From positions 1 through 64,000 of the forward strand of contig JACKOP010000005.1 in assembly GCA_024234165.1 (NCBI GenBank): DNA of 64,000 nucleotides. Reading direction: 5' to 3'. The stretch is from Pseudomonadales bacterium (GTDB lineage: Bacteria > Pseudomonadota > Gammaproteobacteria > Pseudomonadales > UBA5518). Within the stretch, counting starts at the first letter, position 1. Every line of letters starts with the position of its first letter. Positions 44,719 to 54,156 of the stretch are shown in pieces. The notes below the pieces were generated by a model. It was not told the DNA's origin, did not search any database, and saw nothing but the letters and a program-made list of their open reading frames with translations. The position numbers were made by a program, and so were the translations under genes.

Positions 44719-45069
44719 CTAGAATTCCAAACCGCCTGCGCGCGCACCTTCAGCCAGTGCCTTGACGCGCCCGTGATACCGGAAACCGCTGCGGTCGAAG
44801 CCGACGCGGGTGATCCCTGCCGCCAGCGCCCGCTCGGCGATCAGGCGGCCCACACTGCCTGCGGCATCGGCATTGCCGGTGGAACCGCCACGCAGATCCT
44901 TCTCCAGCGTCGACGCACTCGCCAACACCCGGTCGCCCGCGGGCGAGATGATCTGCGCATAGATGTGCTGCGGCGTGCGGTGTACGCAGAGCCGGTACAC
45001 TCCCAGTTCGCGCATCTTGGCGCGGCTGCGCCGTGCTCGGCGCACTCTTGCTGCCTGCTTGTCGCTCAT
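44719..45069 (-). CDS. rplR: 50S ribosomal protein L18
   Basis: A 116-residue 5S rRNA-binding protein: ARVRRARRSRAKMRELGVYR, LCVHRTPQHIYAQIISP and the end VGFDRSGFRYHGRVKALAEG ARAGGLEF. Nine bases before rpsE. Confidence 0.97.
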   Translation of the reverse strand: MSDKQAARVRRARRSRAKMRELGVYRLCVHRTPQHIYAQIISPAGDRVLASASTLEKDLRGGSTGNADAAGSVGRLIAERALAAGITRVGFDRSGFRYHGRVKALAEGARAGGLEF

Positions 45070-45079
45070 GTCTTTGGCC

Positions 45080-45613
45080 CTACTTCTTCTTCGCTTCCTT
45101 GCGAATCACGTTTTCATCCGAGTAACGCACACCCTTGCCCTTGTAGGGCTCCGGCGGACGGAACGCCCGGATCTCCGCCGCCACACGCCCCAGCAACTGC
45201 TTGTCGGCGCTTTTCAGCACGATCTCCGTCTGCGTCGGCGTCTCCGCCGTGACGCCAGTCGGCAACTGGTACTCGACCGGGTGCGAGAAACCAAGCGTCA
45301 GGCTCAACGTCTCGCCCTTGGCCGCGGCGCGATAGCCGACACCGATCAGTTGCAGCCGACGCTCGAAACCCGTCGACACGCCGGTAACCATATTGCCGAC
45401 GAGTACGCGCGTGGTACCGGTCAGCGAATCGGCAGTCATATCCGCGCTGCGCGGCGTGAAGGTGAGCAGGTCGTCCTGCCTCTCGACCCGTACCGATTCG
45501 TGCACGGTCAACTGGAGGGAGCCCTTGCTCCCCTTGACCACCACCGCGTTCCCGCTCAGCGTCACTTCGACGCCTGCCGGCAGGACTACGGGTTTCTTGG
45601 CAACTCTGGACAT
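45080..45613 (-). CDS. rplF: 50S ribosomal protein L6
   Basis: A 177-residue protein: MSRVAKKPVVLPAGVEVTLS, KGSKGSLQLTVHESV, LIGVGYRAAAKGETLSLTLG, and the conserved C-terminal EIRAFRPPEPYKGKGVRYSD. Near the factor-binding site of the 50S subunit. Confidence 0.97.
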   Translation of the reverse strand: MSRVAKKPVVLPAGVEVTLSGNAVVVKGSKGSLQLTVHESVRVERQDDLLTFTPRSADMTADSLTGTTRVLVGNMVTGVSTGFERRLQLIGVGYRAAAKGETLSLTLGFSHPVEYQLPTGVTAETPTQTEIVLKSADKQLLGRVAAEIRAFRPPEPYKGKGVRYSDENVIRKEAKKK

Positions 45614-45642
45614 GGTTCTTACCCGTCGATCAGTTCGTCACA

Positions 45643-46038
45643 TCAGAACACGGTGCAAAGGATTTCGCCGCCGATGCCGGCCGCGCGTGCGGCACGGTCG
45701 CTCATCACGCCCTTGCTCGTCGAGATGATTGCGATACCCAACCCTGCGCGCACCTTCGGCAACGCATCCTTGCCGGCGTAGCGACGCAGGCTGGAACGGC
45801 TGACGCGATCGATCTCGGCGATCACCGGCTTGCCCTCGTGGTACTTCAGCGCCACTTCGAGAACCGGCTTGCCTTCTTCCGCGGCAACCTTGAAGCCGGC
45901 GATGTAGCCCTCGTCGCGCAGCACGCGCGCAATCGCAAGCTTCAGCGACGACGATGGCATCTTCACCGTTGCCTTCGCCCTGGCCTGGGCATTGCGGATG
46001 CGGGTCAGCATGTCCGCGATCGGATCCTGCATGCTCAT
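45643..46038 (-). CDS. rpsH: 30S ribosomal protein S8
   Basis: A 131-residue 16S-binding protein: MSMQDPIADMLTRIRNAQAR, SSLKLAIARVLRDEGYIAGF and ISTSKGVMSDRAARAAGIGG. In E. coli S8 represses the spc operon by binding near rplE. The ATG at 46038 is fixed by homology; upstream codons are not part of the gene. Confidence 0.97.
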   Translation of the reverse strand: MSMQDPIADMLTRIRNAQARAKATVKMPSSSLKLAIARVLRDEGYIAGFKVAAEEGKPVLEVALKYHEGKPVIAEIDRVSRSSLRRYAGKDALPKVRAGLGIAIISTSKGVMSDRAARAAGIGGEILCTVF

Positions 46039-46060
46039 ATCGATTCCACCTCGCGTGGTA

Positions 46061-46366
46061 CTACCAGCTCGACTTGACCAGCCCGGGGATATCCCCGCGC
46101 ATGGCCGCCTCGCGCAGCTTGTTGCGGCCAAGCCCGAAACGGCGATACACGCCATTCGGACGACCAGTGATCTCGCAGCGGGTACGCAGACGTACCGGAT
46201 TCGCGTTGCGCGGCAGCTTCTGCAACGCAACGATCGCGTCCCAGCGCTCGTCGTCACCGAGCTTCGGGTCGCGAATCCGCTCCTTCAGCTCGGCGCGCTT
46301 CTTCGCGTATTTCGCGACCACACGCTGGCGCTTCTTTTCCCGCTCGATCATTGAAGTCTTGGCCAT
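46061..46366 (-). CDS. rpsN: 30S ribosomal protein S14 (long, zinc-free form)
   Basis: A 101-residue protein: MAKTSMIEREKKRQRVVAKY, LKERIRDPKLGDDERWDAIV and NPVRLRTRCEITGRPNGVYR, FGLGRNKLREAAMRGDIPGL. The long type without CxxC pairs, as in Gammaproteobacteria. Confidence 0.97.
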   Translation of the reverse strand: MAKTSMIEREKKRQRVVAKYAKKRAELKERIRDPKLGDDERWDAIVALQKLPRNANPVRLRTRCEITGRPNGVYRRFGLGRNKLREAAMRGDIPGLVKSSW

Positions 46367-46372
46367 CTGGAC

Positions 46373-46912
46373 TCAGCCCCTGAAAGGAAAGTTGAATGCC
46401 CGCAGCAACGCGCGCGCTTCGTCGTCCGTACGTGCAGTCGTCGCGATCGCGATGTCCATCCCGCGCAACGCATCGATCTTGTCGTAGTCGATTTCCGGAA
46501 AGATGATCTGCTCGGAGATGCCCATCGAGAAGTTGCCGCGGCCATCGAAGCTCTTGGCGCTGATGCCGCGAAAATCGCGCATGCGCGGGATCGCGATGTC
46601 GATCAGACGCTCCAGAAACTCGTACATGCGCGCCTGGCGCAACGTGACCTTGCAGCCCACCGGCCAACCCTCACGGATCTTGAATCCGGCGATCGAATTG
46701 CGCGCCTTGGTCGCCACCGGCTTCTGGCCGGAAATCAGCGCCATGTCGTTCATCGCGTTGTCGAGGATCTTCTTGTCACCCACCGCCTCGCCCACGCCCA
46801 TGTTCAGCGTGATCTTGGTGATGCGTGGAACTTCCATAACGCTCTTGCAGCCGAGTTCGCTCATCAGCTTCGGAACGATCTCGGTCTTGTAGAGCTCTTT
46901 GAATCTCGCCAT
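46373..46912 (-). CDS. rplE: 50S ribosomal protein L5
   Basis: A 179-residue 5S rRNA protein: MARFKELYKTEIVPKLMSEL, EVPRITKITLNMGVGEAVGD, KVTLRQARMYEFLERLIDIA. I prefer the ATG at 46912, with GGGTGA upstream, to the GTG at 46921, which overlaps the rplX stop. Confidence 0.96.
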   Translation of the reverse strand: MARFKELYKTEIVPKLMSELGCKSVMEVPRITKITLNMGVGEAVGDKKILDNAMNDMALISGQKPVATKARNSIAGFKIREGWPVGCKVTLRQARMYEFLERLIDIAIPRMRDFRGISAKSFDGRGNFSMGISEQIIFPEIDYDKIDALRGMDIAIATTARTDDEARALLRAFNFPFRG

Positions 46913-46917
46913 TTCTG

Positions 46918-47235
46918 TCACCCGTCGATGAGTTCACCCGAGGAGCGGAACACCCGCACCCTGGTCTTGTCCGCGAGCACCTTGTAGCCGACGCGATCGG
47001 CCTTGCCGGTCGTCGGGTTGGCCAATGCCACGTTGGACACGTGCACCGACGCTTCCTTCTCCACGATGCCACCGGCGGTGCCGAGCTGCGGATTGGCGCG
47101 CGTATGGCGCTTGACCATGTTCACGCCCGCGACGATCACCCGGTCATCGTCGAGCACGCGCACGATGCGACCGCGCTTGCCCTTGTCCTTGCCGGTGATG
47201 ACGATCACCTCGTCATTGCGCCTGATCTTTGCCAT
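46918..47235 (-). CDS. rplX: 50S ribosomal protein L24
   Basis: A 105-residue assembly-initiating protein: MAKIRRNDEVIVITGKDKGK, GVNMVKRHTRANPQLGTAGG. The KOW motif DEVIVITGKDKGKRGRIVRV is intact. Confidence 0.97.
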   Translation of the reverse strand: MAKIRRNDEVIVITGKDKGKRGRIVRVLDDDRVIVAGVNMVKRHTRANPQLGTAGGIVEKEASVHVSNVALANPTTGKADRVGYKVLADKTRVRVFRSSGELIDG

Positions 47236-47279
47236 TGCCCTGATCTCTTGTCTCTTTACTCTTGCCCCGCGCCTCTGGT

Positions 47280-47648
47280 TCAGAGAACCTCGGGTGCCAG
47301 CGAGATGATCCGCATGAACTTCTCGGTGCGCAGTTCACGTGTCACCGGTCCGAAAATGCGCGTGCCGATCGGTGCCAACTGGTTGTTCAGCAGTACCGCC
47401 GCATTGTCGTCGAAGCGGATGATCGATCCGTCGGGACGGCGCACACCCTTGCGCGTGCGTACGACCACGGCGTTCATCACCTGCCCCTTCTTGACCCGGC
47501 CGCGCGGGATCGCATCCTTCACGGTGACCTTGATCACATCACCGACGCGCGCATAACGGCGGTGCGAACCACCCAGCACCTTGATGCACATGACGCGGCG
47601 CGCGCCGCTGTTGTCCGCCACTTCCAGGTACGATTCGGTCTGAATCAT
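47280..47648 (-). CDS. rplN: 50S ribosomal protein L14
   Basis: A 122-residue protein: MIQTESYLEVADNSGARRVM, CIKVLGGSHRRYARVGDVIK, and the end MRIISLAPEVL. First gene of the spc operon; it contacts S-subunit bridges. Confidence 0.97.
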   Translation of the reverse strand: MIQTESYLEVADNSGARRVMCIKVLGGSHRRYARVGDVIKVTVKDAIPRGRVKKGQVMNAVVVRTRKGVRRPDGSIIRFDDNAAVLLNNQLAPIGTRIFGPVTRELRTEKFMRIISLAPEVL

Positions 47649-47693
47649 GTTCTACTCCAGTTCGCCTGTGCCGCCGTCACCGTCTGCGCCGCG

Positions 47694-47969
47694 TCACGCT
47701 TCGACGCGAACCGGGCGCTCGTCGATGCGCACCAGCGTCCAGGTCTTCGTGCGCGACAACGGGCGCGTCTCGCGCACCGTGACCAGATCACCGGTGCGGC
47801 ACTCGTTGTTCTCGTCGTGGGCATGTACTTTCGACGAACGCGTGATGTACTTGCCATACACCGGATGTTTCACGCGGCGCTCGATCAGCACCGTGATCGT
47901 CTTGTCCATCTTGTCGCTGACTACGCGACCCGTCAGCGTCTGTACGTTCTTGCCCGCCTCAGCGTTCAT
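47694..47969 (-). CDS. rpsQ: 30S ribosomal protein S17
   Basis: A 91-residue 16S-binding protein: TLTGRVVSDKMDKTITVLIE, RRVKHPVYGKYITRSSKVHA. I prefer ATG at 47969 over GTG at 47975. Last gene of the S10 operon. Confidence 0.95.
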   Translation of the reverse strand: MNAEAGKNVQTLTGRVVSDKMDKTITVLIERRVKHPVYGKYITRSSKVHAHDENNECRTGDLVTVRETRPLSRTKTWTLVRIDERPVRVEA

Positions 47970-47971
47970 GC

Positions 47972-48163
47972 TCACTTACCTGCCTTTTCCCCGAGAATGG
48001 TCTTCACGCGCGCGATGTCACGACGCTGGGCCTTCAGCAGATGCGACTGACCAAGCTGCCCCGTCGCCTTCTGCATGCGCAGCTTGAAGCGCGCCTCCAG
48101 CAGACGAAGCAGTTCCCGGTTCAGCTCGTCGATCGATTTCCCGCGCAGTTCGCTTGCGTTCAT
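47972..48163 (-). CDS. rpmC: 50S ribosomal protein L29
   Basis: A 63-residue helical protein: MNASELRGKSIDELNRELLR, EARFKLRMQKATGQLGQSHL. ATG at 48163 shares a base with the rplP stop (TGATG); GTG at 48166 is possible. It helps form the tunnel-exit docking site for SRP and trigger factor. Confidence 0.95.
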   Translation of the reverse strand: MNASELRGKSIDELNRELLRLLEARFKLRMQKATGQLGQSHLLKAQRRDIARVKTILGEKAGK

Positions 48164-48576
48164 CACATCACCGTTCTCTTCACGAATACCGTCGGAATCG
48201 GCAGCTTGGCGGCTGCCAGTGCGAGCGCCTCGCGCGCGAGTTCCTCGCTTACACCCTCGATCTCGTAGAGCACCTTGCCCGGCTGGATCTGCGCAACCCA
48301 GTACTCCACGCTGCCCTTGCCCGATCCCATCCGCACTTCGAGCGGCTTCTTCGAGATCGGCTTGTCCGGGAACACCCGGATCCAGATCTTGCCGCCACGC
48401 TTGATGTGGCGGGTGAGCGCACGTCGAGCGGCCTCGATCTGACGCGCAGTCAGACGCCCGCGATCGGTCGTCTTCAACCCGAACTCCCCGAAGCTCACCT
48501 TGCTGCCACGCTGGGCAAGGCCACGGTTACGTCCCTTGAACTGTTTACGAAACTTGGTCCGCTTCGGCTGCAACAT
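48163..48576 (-). CDS. rplP: 50S ribosomal protein L16
   Basis: A 137-residue protein near the A site and 5S rRNA: MLQPKRTKFRKQFKGRNRGL, GLKTTDRGRLTARQIEAARR, IWIRVFPDKPISKKPLEVRM, KGSVEYWVAQIQPGKVLYEI. All motifs intact. Confidence 0.97.
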   Translation of the reverse strand: MLQPKRTKFRKQFKGRNRGLAQRGSKVSFGEFGLKTTDRGRLTARQIEAARRALTRHIKRGGKIWIRVFPDKPISKKPLEVRMGSGKGSVEYWVAQIQPGKVLYEIEGVSEELAREALALAAAKLPIPTVFVKRTVM

Positions 48577-48610
48577 CGTTGTCTACTCTCGCAAATGAGT
48601 CGCGCGACCC

Positions 48611-49273
48611 TTACCTGGTGGCTGTCGCCTGGGCCTCGGCCGGCCGGCCGATGATCTCGCCCTTGAACACCCACACCTTCACACCGATCACACCGTAGGT
48701 GGTCTGCGCCTCGTGCGTCGCGTAGTCGATGTCGGCACGCAGCGTATGCAGTGGGACGCGTCCTTCGCGATACCATTCGGTACGCGCGATTTCGGCTCCG
48801 CCAAGCCGCCCGCTCACCTGCACCTTCACGCCTTCGGCGCCGGCGCGCATCGCGCTCTGCACCACGCGCTTCATCGCACGGCGGAACATGATCCGCCTTT
48901 CGAGCTGCTGCGCCACGCCCTGTGCAAGCAGCTTCGCGTCGAGGTCGGGCTTGCGCACTTCCTCGATGTTGATCTGTACCGGCACGCCCATGCGCCGGGT
49001 CAGGTCCTTGCGCAGACGGTCAACGTCTTCACCTTTCTTGCCGATCACGATACCCGGGCGCGCCGTGTGCACCACGATGCGCGCAGTCTGCGCCAGACGC
49101 TCGATGACCACGCGGCTGACCGAGGCGTTTGCGAGGCGCTGCTCGATGTACGAGCGCGCACGCAGATCCGTGATCAGGTTCTTCGCGTAGTTCTTGCTGT
49201 CCGCATACCACACCGAGTTGTGCTTGCGGACGATCCCGAGCCGGATCCCGGTCGGGTTTACTTTCTGACCCAT
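48611..49273 (-). CDS. rpsC: 30S ribosomal protein S3
   Basis: A 220-residue protein: MGQKVNPTGIRLGIVRKHNS, KH domain with IVVHTARPGIVIGKKGEDVD, and GGAEIARTEWYREGRVPLHT, DIDYATHEAQTTYGVIGVKV. Forms part of the mRNA entry helicase with S4 and S5. Confidence 0.97.
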   Translation of the reverse strand: MGQKVNPTGIRLGIVRKHNSVWYADSKNYAKNLITDLRARSYIEQRLANASVSRVVIERLAQTARIVVHTARPGIVIGKKGEDVDRLRKDLTRRMGVPVQINIEEVRKPDLDAKLLAQGVAQQLERRIMFRRAMKRVVQSAMRAGAEGVKVQVSGRLGGAEIARTEWYREGRVPLHTLRADIDYATHEAQTTYGVIGVKVWVFKGEIIGRPAEAQATATR

Positions 49274-49291
49274 CGTGTCTCCCGTTGTGCC

Positions 49292-49624
49292 TCAGCGATC
49301 GGCAACCTTGACCGTAATGTGACAGCTGCGCTTCATGATGCGATCGGCGCGGCCCTTGGCGCGCGGCATGATGCGCTTCAGCGTTGCGCCCTCGTCCACG
49401 TACACCGAGCTGACCTTCAGCTCGTCGACGTCCGCACCCTCGTTGTGCTCTGCATTGGCGATCGCCGAATTGAGCACCTTGCGCACCAGTACGGCAGCCT
49501 TCTTGGTGCTGAACGCCAGCGTATTCAGCGCTTCCTCCACCGGCCTGCCGCGGATCTGGTCCGCCACCAGGCGGGCCTTCTGGGCGGAGATGCGTGCGCC
49601 CCGGAGTTTTGCCATGACTTCCAT
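49292..49624 (-). CDS. rplV: 50S ribosomal protein L22
   Basis: A 110-residue tunnel protein: RGARISAQKARLVADQIRGR and the beta-hairpin loop GATLKRIMPRAKGRADRIMK, which is of normal length, with no macrolide-resistance-type deletion. Confidence 0.97.
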   Translation of the reverse strand: MEVMAKLRGARISAQKARLVADQIRGRPVEEALNTLAFSTKKAAVLVRKVLNSAIANAEHNEGADVDELKVSSVYVDEGATLKRIMPRAKGRADRIMKRSCHITVKVADR

Positions 49625-49647
49625 CTTCAGGAACCTCGTCCGTACGC

Positions 49648-49923
49648 TTACTTCTTCGCCTTCTTGTCCGCCGCGTGCCCCTTGTAGGTGCGCGTGGCGG
49701 CAAACTCGCCCAGCTTGTGGCCAACCATTTCCTCCGAGACATGCAGCGGCACGTGCTGGCGACCGTTATGCACGGCTATCGTCAGCCCGACCATGTCGGG
49801 AGAAATCATCGAACGACGCGACCAGGTCTTGATCGGTCGCTTGTCGCCCTTGGAGGCTGCCGTCTCGACCTTCTTCACGAGATGCAGGTCGATGAATGGT
49901 CCTTTCTTCAGCGAACGTGGCAC
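49648..49923 (-). CDS. rpsS: 30S ribosomal protein S19
   Basis: A 91-residue head protein: MPRSLKKGPFIDLHLVKKVE, IKTWSRRSMISPDMVGLTIA, VHNGRQHVPLHVSEEMVGHK, LGEFAATRTYKGH. Complete. Confidence 0.97.
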   Translation of the reverse strand: MPRSLKKGPFIDLHLVKKVETAASKGDKRPIKTWSRRSMISPDMVGLTIAVHNGRQHVPLHVSEEMVGHKLGEFAATRTYKGHAADKKAKK

Positions 49924-49965
49924 AGTCTGAGTCCTCTTGATCCGTTTGGCGCGGAACCGCTGCCC

Positions 49966-50793
49966 TTATTTCCTGCCGCGGGCGCGTACGATCATGCGAT
50001 CGGTGCGCTTGTTGGAACGTGTCTTGTAACCCTTGGTCGGTATGCCCCACGGCGTGACCGGATGCCGGCCACCGCTGGTGCGACCCTCACCACCACCATG
50101 CGGGTGATCGACCGGGTTCATCACGACGCCGCGTACCGTTGGACGCACTCCGCGCCAGCGCTTCGCGCCGGCCTTGCCGAGCGAACGCAGGTTGTTCTCG
50201 GCATTCGATACTTCGCCCAGTGTCGCGCGGCAATCGACCAGGACCTTGCGCATCTCGCCGGAGCGCAGACGCAACGTCGCATACTGCCCCTCGCGGGCCA
50301 CCAACTGCACACCGGCTCCGGCACTGCGTGCGAGTTGCGCACCCTTGCCCGGCTTCATCTCGATGCAATGCACCACCGAGCCGAGCGGAATATTGCGCAG
50401 CGGCAGCGTGTTGCCTTCCTTGATCGGTGCGGCTTCACCGGACAGCAGCTCGTCGCCGGCCTTCATGTTGCGCGAGGCAATCACGTAGCGACGCTCACCG
50501 TCGCGGTACAGCAGCAGCGCGATGTGCGCCGTGCGGTTCGGATCGTATTCGAGGCGCTCCACGCGCGCCGGAATGCCATCCTTCGCACGCTTGAAATCGA
50601 TCACGCGGTAATGCTGACGGTGGCCGCCGCCCTGGTGGCGCACCGTGATGCGTCCGGAGTTGTTGCGCCCACCGTGCCTGCCCTGTGCTTCGAGCAGGGC
50701 ACGATGCGGCGCACCCTTGTGCAGGCTCGCATCGCTGACCTGCACGACGAAACGCCTGCCCGGCGAAGTCGGCTTTTTCTTTACGACTGCCAT
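49966..50793 (-). CDS. rplB: 50S ribosomal protein L2
   Basis: A 275-residue 23S-binding protein needed for peptidyl transfer. Seen: GRNNSGRITVRHQGGGHRQH, DFKRAKDGIPARVERLEYDP, and the conserved C-terminal RPTVRGVVMNPVDHPHGGGE GRTSGG region with its essential His. N terminus MAVVKKKPTSPGRRFVVQVS. Confidence 0.97.
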   Translation of the reverse strand: MAVVKKKPTSPGRRFVVQVSDASLHKGAPHRALLEAQGRHGGRNNSGRITVRHQGGGHRQHYRVIDFKRAKDGIPARVERLEYDPNRTAHIALLLYRDGERRYVIASRNMKAGDELLSGEAAPIKEGNTLPLRNIPLGSVVHCIEMKPGKGAQLARSAGAGVQLVAREGQYATLRLRSGEMRKVLVDCRATLGEVSNAENNLRSLGKAGAKRWRGVRPTVRGVVMNPVDHPHGGGEGRTSGGRHPVTPWGIPTKGYKTRSNKRTDRMIVRARGRK

Positions 50794-50808
50794 CTTCCCA
50801 GCTCCCGA

Positions 50809-51105
50809 TTAGTCCGTAACCGTGAAGTCGATGTCCTGACCGGCCTCGAGCCTGACGTAGGCCTTCTTCCAGTCGGACCGCTTCGCGACACCGTTGCGAT
50901 TCAGCTTCACCTTGCCCTTGACGTTCAGGACGCTCACGTCGAGGACCTTCACCTTGAACAACTGTTCCACCGCGGTGCGGATCTCCGGCTTGGTCGCATC
51001 CCGCGCCACGCGGAAAACATACTGGTTGGCGTGCGCAGCCACCGTCGTGGTCTTTTCCGAGACGTGCGGTCCGAGCAGGACGCTGAACACTCTCTCCTGA
51101 TTCAT
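50809..51105 (-). CDS. rplW: 50S ribosomal protein L23
   Basis: A 98-residue tunnel-exit protein: MNQERVFSVLLGPHVSEKTT and RDATKPEIRTAVEQLFKVKV. Docking site for trigger factor and SRP. Its ATG overlaps the rplD stop by four bases (ATGA). Confidence 0.97.
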   Translation of the reverse strand: MNQERVFSVLLGPHVSEKTTTVAAHANQYVFRVARDATKPEIRTAVEQLFKVKVLDVSVLNVKGKVKLNRNGVAKRSDWKKAYVRLEAGQDIDFTVTD

Positions 51106-51719
51106 CCCAGCATCTCCTCGAACTTGCGCAGCGCCGGCACGGTCACGACCACCTTCTCGTAGGTCACCAGGCTGACCGGATCGACCCCGGCCACGTCCCG
51201 GACCTCGACGTGAGGCACGTTGCGCGCTGCCAGATACAGATTGCGGTCGACTTCGTCAGCGACGATCAGCGCCTCGTCGAGCCGGTATCCGGCAAGCTGC
51301 TGCGTCAGCAGTTTCGTCTTCGGCTCGGCCACATCGAAGGACTCGACCACCACCAGCCGCTGCTGACGCGCCAGCTCGGAGAGGATCGAACGCATCGCAG
51401 CGCGATACATCTTGCGGTTCAGCTTCTGCGCGTGGTCCTGCGGCACGGCTGCAAAGGTCACGCCGCCGCTGCGCCACAGCGGACTGCGGGTGCTGCCTGC
51501 CCGGGCACGGCCAGAACCCTTCTGCTTCCACGGCTTGCGGCCGCCACCGCTCACTTCCGAGCGGGTCTTGTGCTTGCGCGACCCCTGCCGGCCCGCCGCG
51601 AGATACGCGACGACGGCCTGATGCACCAGGTCTTCGTTGAAATCCCGGGCGAAAGTCGCATCGGACACCTGCACGGTGCCGGCGGACGCATTGCCAGGAG
51701 CGGTGATACTCAATTCCAT
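51102..51719 (-). CDS. rplD: 50S ribosomal protein L4
   Basis: A 205-residue tunnel protein and, in E. coli, repressor of the S10 operon: MELSITAPGNASAGTVQVSD, KTRSEVSGGGRKPWKQKGSG RARAGS loop intact, SPLWRSGGVTFAAVPQD. ATG at 51719 set by homology. Whether L4 autoregulation exists here is not visible. Confidence 0.97.
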   Translation of the reverse strand: MELSITAPGNASAGTVQVSDATFARDFNEDLVHQAVVAYLAAGRQGSRKHKTRSEVSGGGRKPWKQKGSGRARAGSTRSPLWRSGGVTFAAVPQDHAQKLNRKMYRAAMRSILSELARQQRLVVVESFDVAEPKTKLLTQQLAGYRLDEALIVADEVDRNLYLAARNVPHVEVRDVAGVDPVSLVTYEKVVVTVPALRKFEEMLG

Positions 51720-51741
51720 GCGTATGTACTCCCAGCGATCC

Positions 51742-52377
51742 TCAGGCTTTCTCGGCCGGACGCACGACCACGTCGGCCCCCGGTGCGCCCGGAATGGCTC
51801 CCTTGACGAGCAGCAGGTTGCGTTCGGTGTCCACACGCACGACCTCGAGCGTCTGCACGGTGACGTTCGCATCACCCATGTGACCCGCCATCTTCTTGCC
51901 CCTGAACACCCGGCCGGGCGACTGGTTCTGACCGCTCGAACCCGGAGCCCGATGCGAGCGCGAGTTGCCGTGGGTAGCGTCCTGCATGCTGAAATTCCAG
52001 CGCTTGATCACTCCCTGGAAGCCCTTGCCGCGCGAACGGCCTCTCACGTCGACCTTCTGCCCTGCCTCGAAGCTGGCCACGGTGATTTCAGTGCCAACCG
52101 CAGGCGACTCGGTACCGTCGTCCAGGCGGAATTCCCACAGCCCACGACCGGCAGCAACTCCGGCCTTGGCAAAATGCCCGGCCTCCGGCTGCGTGATACG
52201 GGAATTGCGACGCTCGCCGACCGTGACCTGAACGGCGCTGTAGCCATCGCGGTCGGGCGTCTTCACCTGGGTGACGCGGTTTGGCGTCGCCTCGATCACG
52301 GTTACCGGAATCGAGACCCCGGCAGCAGTGAAAATGCGGGTCATACCGGTCTTGCGACCGACAATGCCAATAGTCAT
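51742..52377 (-). CDS. rplC: 50S ribosomal protein L3
   Basis: A 211-residue protein: MTIGIVGRKTGMTRIFTAAG, GRSRGKGFQGVIKRWNFSMQ, THGNSRSHRAPGSSGQNQSP and GRVFRGKKMAGHMG. The Gln in GQNQSPGRV is the residue methylated by PrmB in relatives. The ATG at 52377 is clear from homology. Confidence 0.97.
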   Translation of the reverse strand: MTIGIVGRKTGMTRIFTAAGVSIPVTVIEATPNRVTQVKTPDRDGYSAVQVTVGERRNSRITQPEAGHFAKAGVAAGRGLWEFRLDDGTESPAVGTEITVASFEAGQKVDVRGRSRGKGFQGVIKRWNFSMQDATHGNSRSHRAPGSSGQNQSPGRVFRGKKMAGHMGDANVTVQTLEVVRVDTERNLLLVKGAIPGAPGADVVVRPAEKA

Positions 52378-52469
52378 CTTGTCGTCCTCAGTGTACGGGG
52401 CTTTACCCTCTATGGCCGCACGCGAGCGTGCGTTACACATGCCCGGTGCAGCCGGGCGATCCCGGCGGT

Positions 52470-52781
52470 TCAGCCGAGACTGATCTGTACCTCTACTCCG
52501 GCAGCCAGATCCAGCTTCATCAACGCGTCGACGGTCTTCTCCGTCGGTTCCACGATATCCAGTACCCGCTTGTGCGTACGAATCTCGTACTGGTCACGCG
52601 CGTCCTTGTTGGCATGCGGCGAGACCAGGATCGTGTAGCGCTCCTTGCGGGTGGGCAATGGAATCGGTCCGCGCACCTGCGCGCCGGTACGCTTCGCCGT
52701 ATCGACGATTTCCTGCGCGGAAACATCGATCAGACGGTGGTCAAAAGCCTTCAGGCGAATTCTGATCCGTTGGTTCTGCAT
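52470..52781 (-). CDS. rpsJ: 30S ribosomal protein S10 (NusE)
   Basis: A 103-residue protein: MQNQRIRIRLKAFDHRLIDV, RTGAQVRGPIPLPTRKERYT, SPHANKDARDQYEIRTHKR. It also acts as NusE in antitermination. First gene of the S10 operon, 69 bases after a strong promoter. Confidence 0.97.
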   Translation of the reverse strand: MQNQRIRIRLKAFDHRLIDVSAQEIVDTAKRTGAQVRGPIPLPTRKERYTILVSPHANKDARDQYEIRTHKRVLDIVEPTEKTVDALMKLDLAAGVEVQISLG

Positions 52782-52849
52782 CTGACCACTGGGCTCCGGT
52801 TCGATACTGCTGCCGCCAGCATTTCGGGCTTGGCCGAAAAAGAAGCGGG

Positions 52850-52878
52850 ATTTTAAGTTTGCTCCCCGAGCGTGTCAA
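52850..52878 (-). promoter_or_regulatory. S10 operon promoter
   Basis: Minus strand: TTGACA (52878-52873), 17-base spacer, TAAAAT (52855-52850). A near-consensus sigma-70 promoter between tuf and rpsJ, so the S10 operon is transcribed separately from str. Confidence 0.88.
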
Positions 52879-52892
52879 CACGATTCGGGGAG
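52862..52892 (-). terminator. Hairpin around the S10 -35 element, possible tuf terminator
   Basis: CTCCCCGA and TCGGGGAG form an 8-bp perfect stem with a 15-base loop that contains the TTGACA of the S10 promoter. The minus-strand sequence after the stem is CAAACTTAAAAT, with no T run, so termination would be weak or Rho-dependent. Confidence 0.5.
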
Positions 52893-52930
52893 GCTCTCAA
52901 GATTTCCAACTATTCACGTCGTGGCGACGC

Positions 52931-54124
<1,194 letters not shown>

Positions 54125-54156
54125 GGTTCGCTACCTCAGACAGTTCTTGCAAAAGA

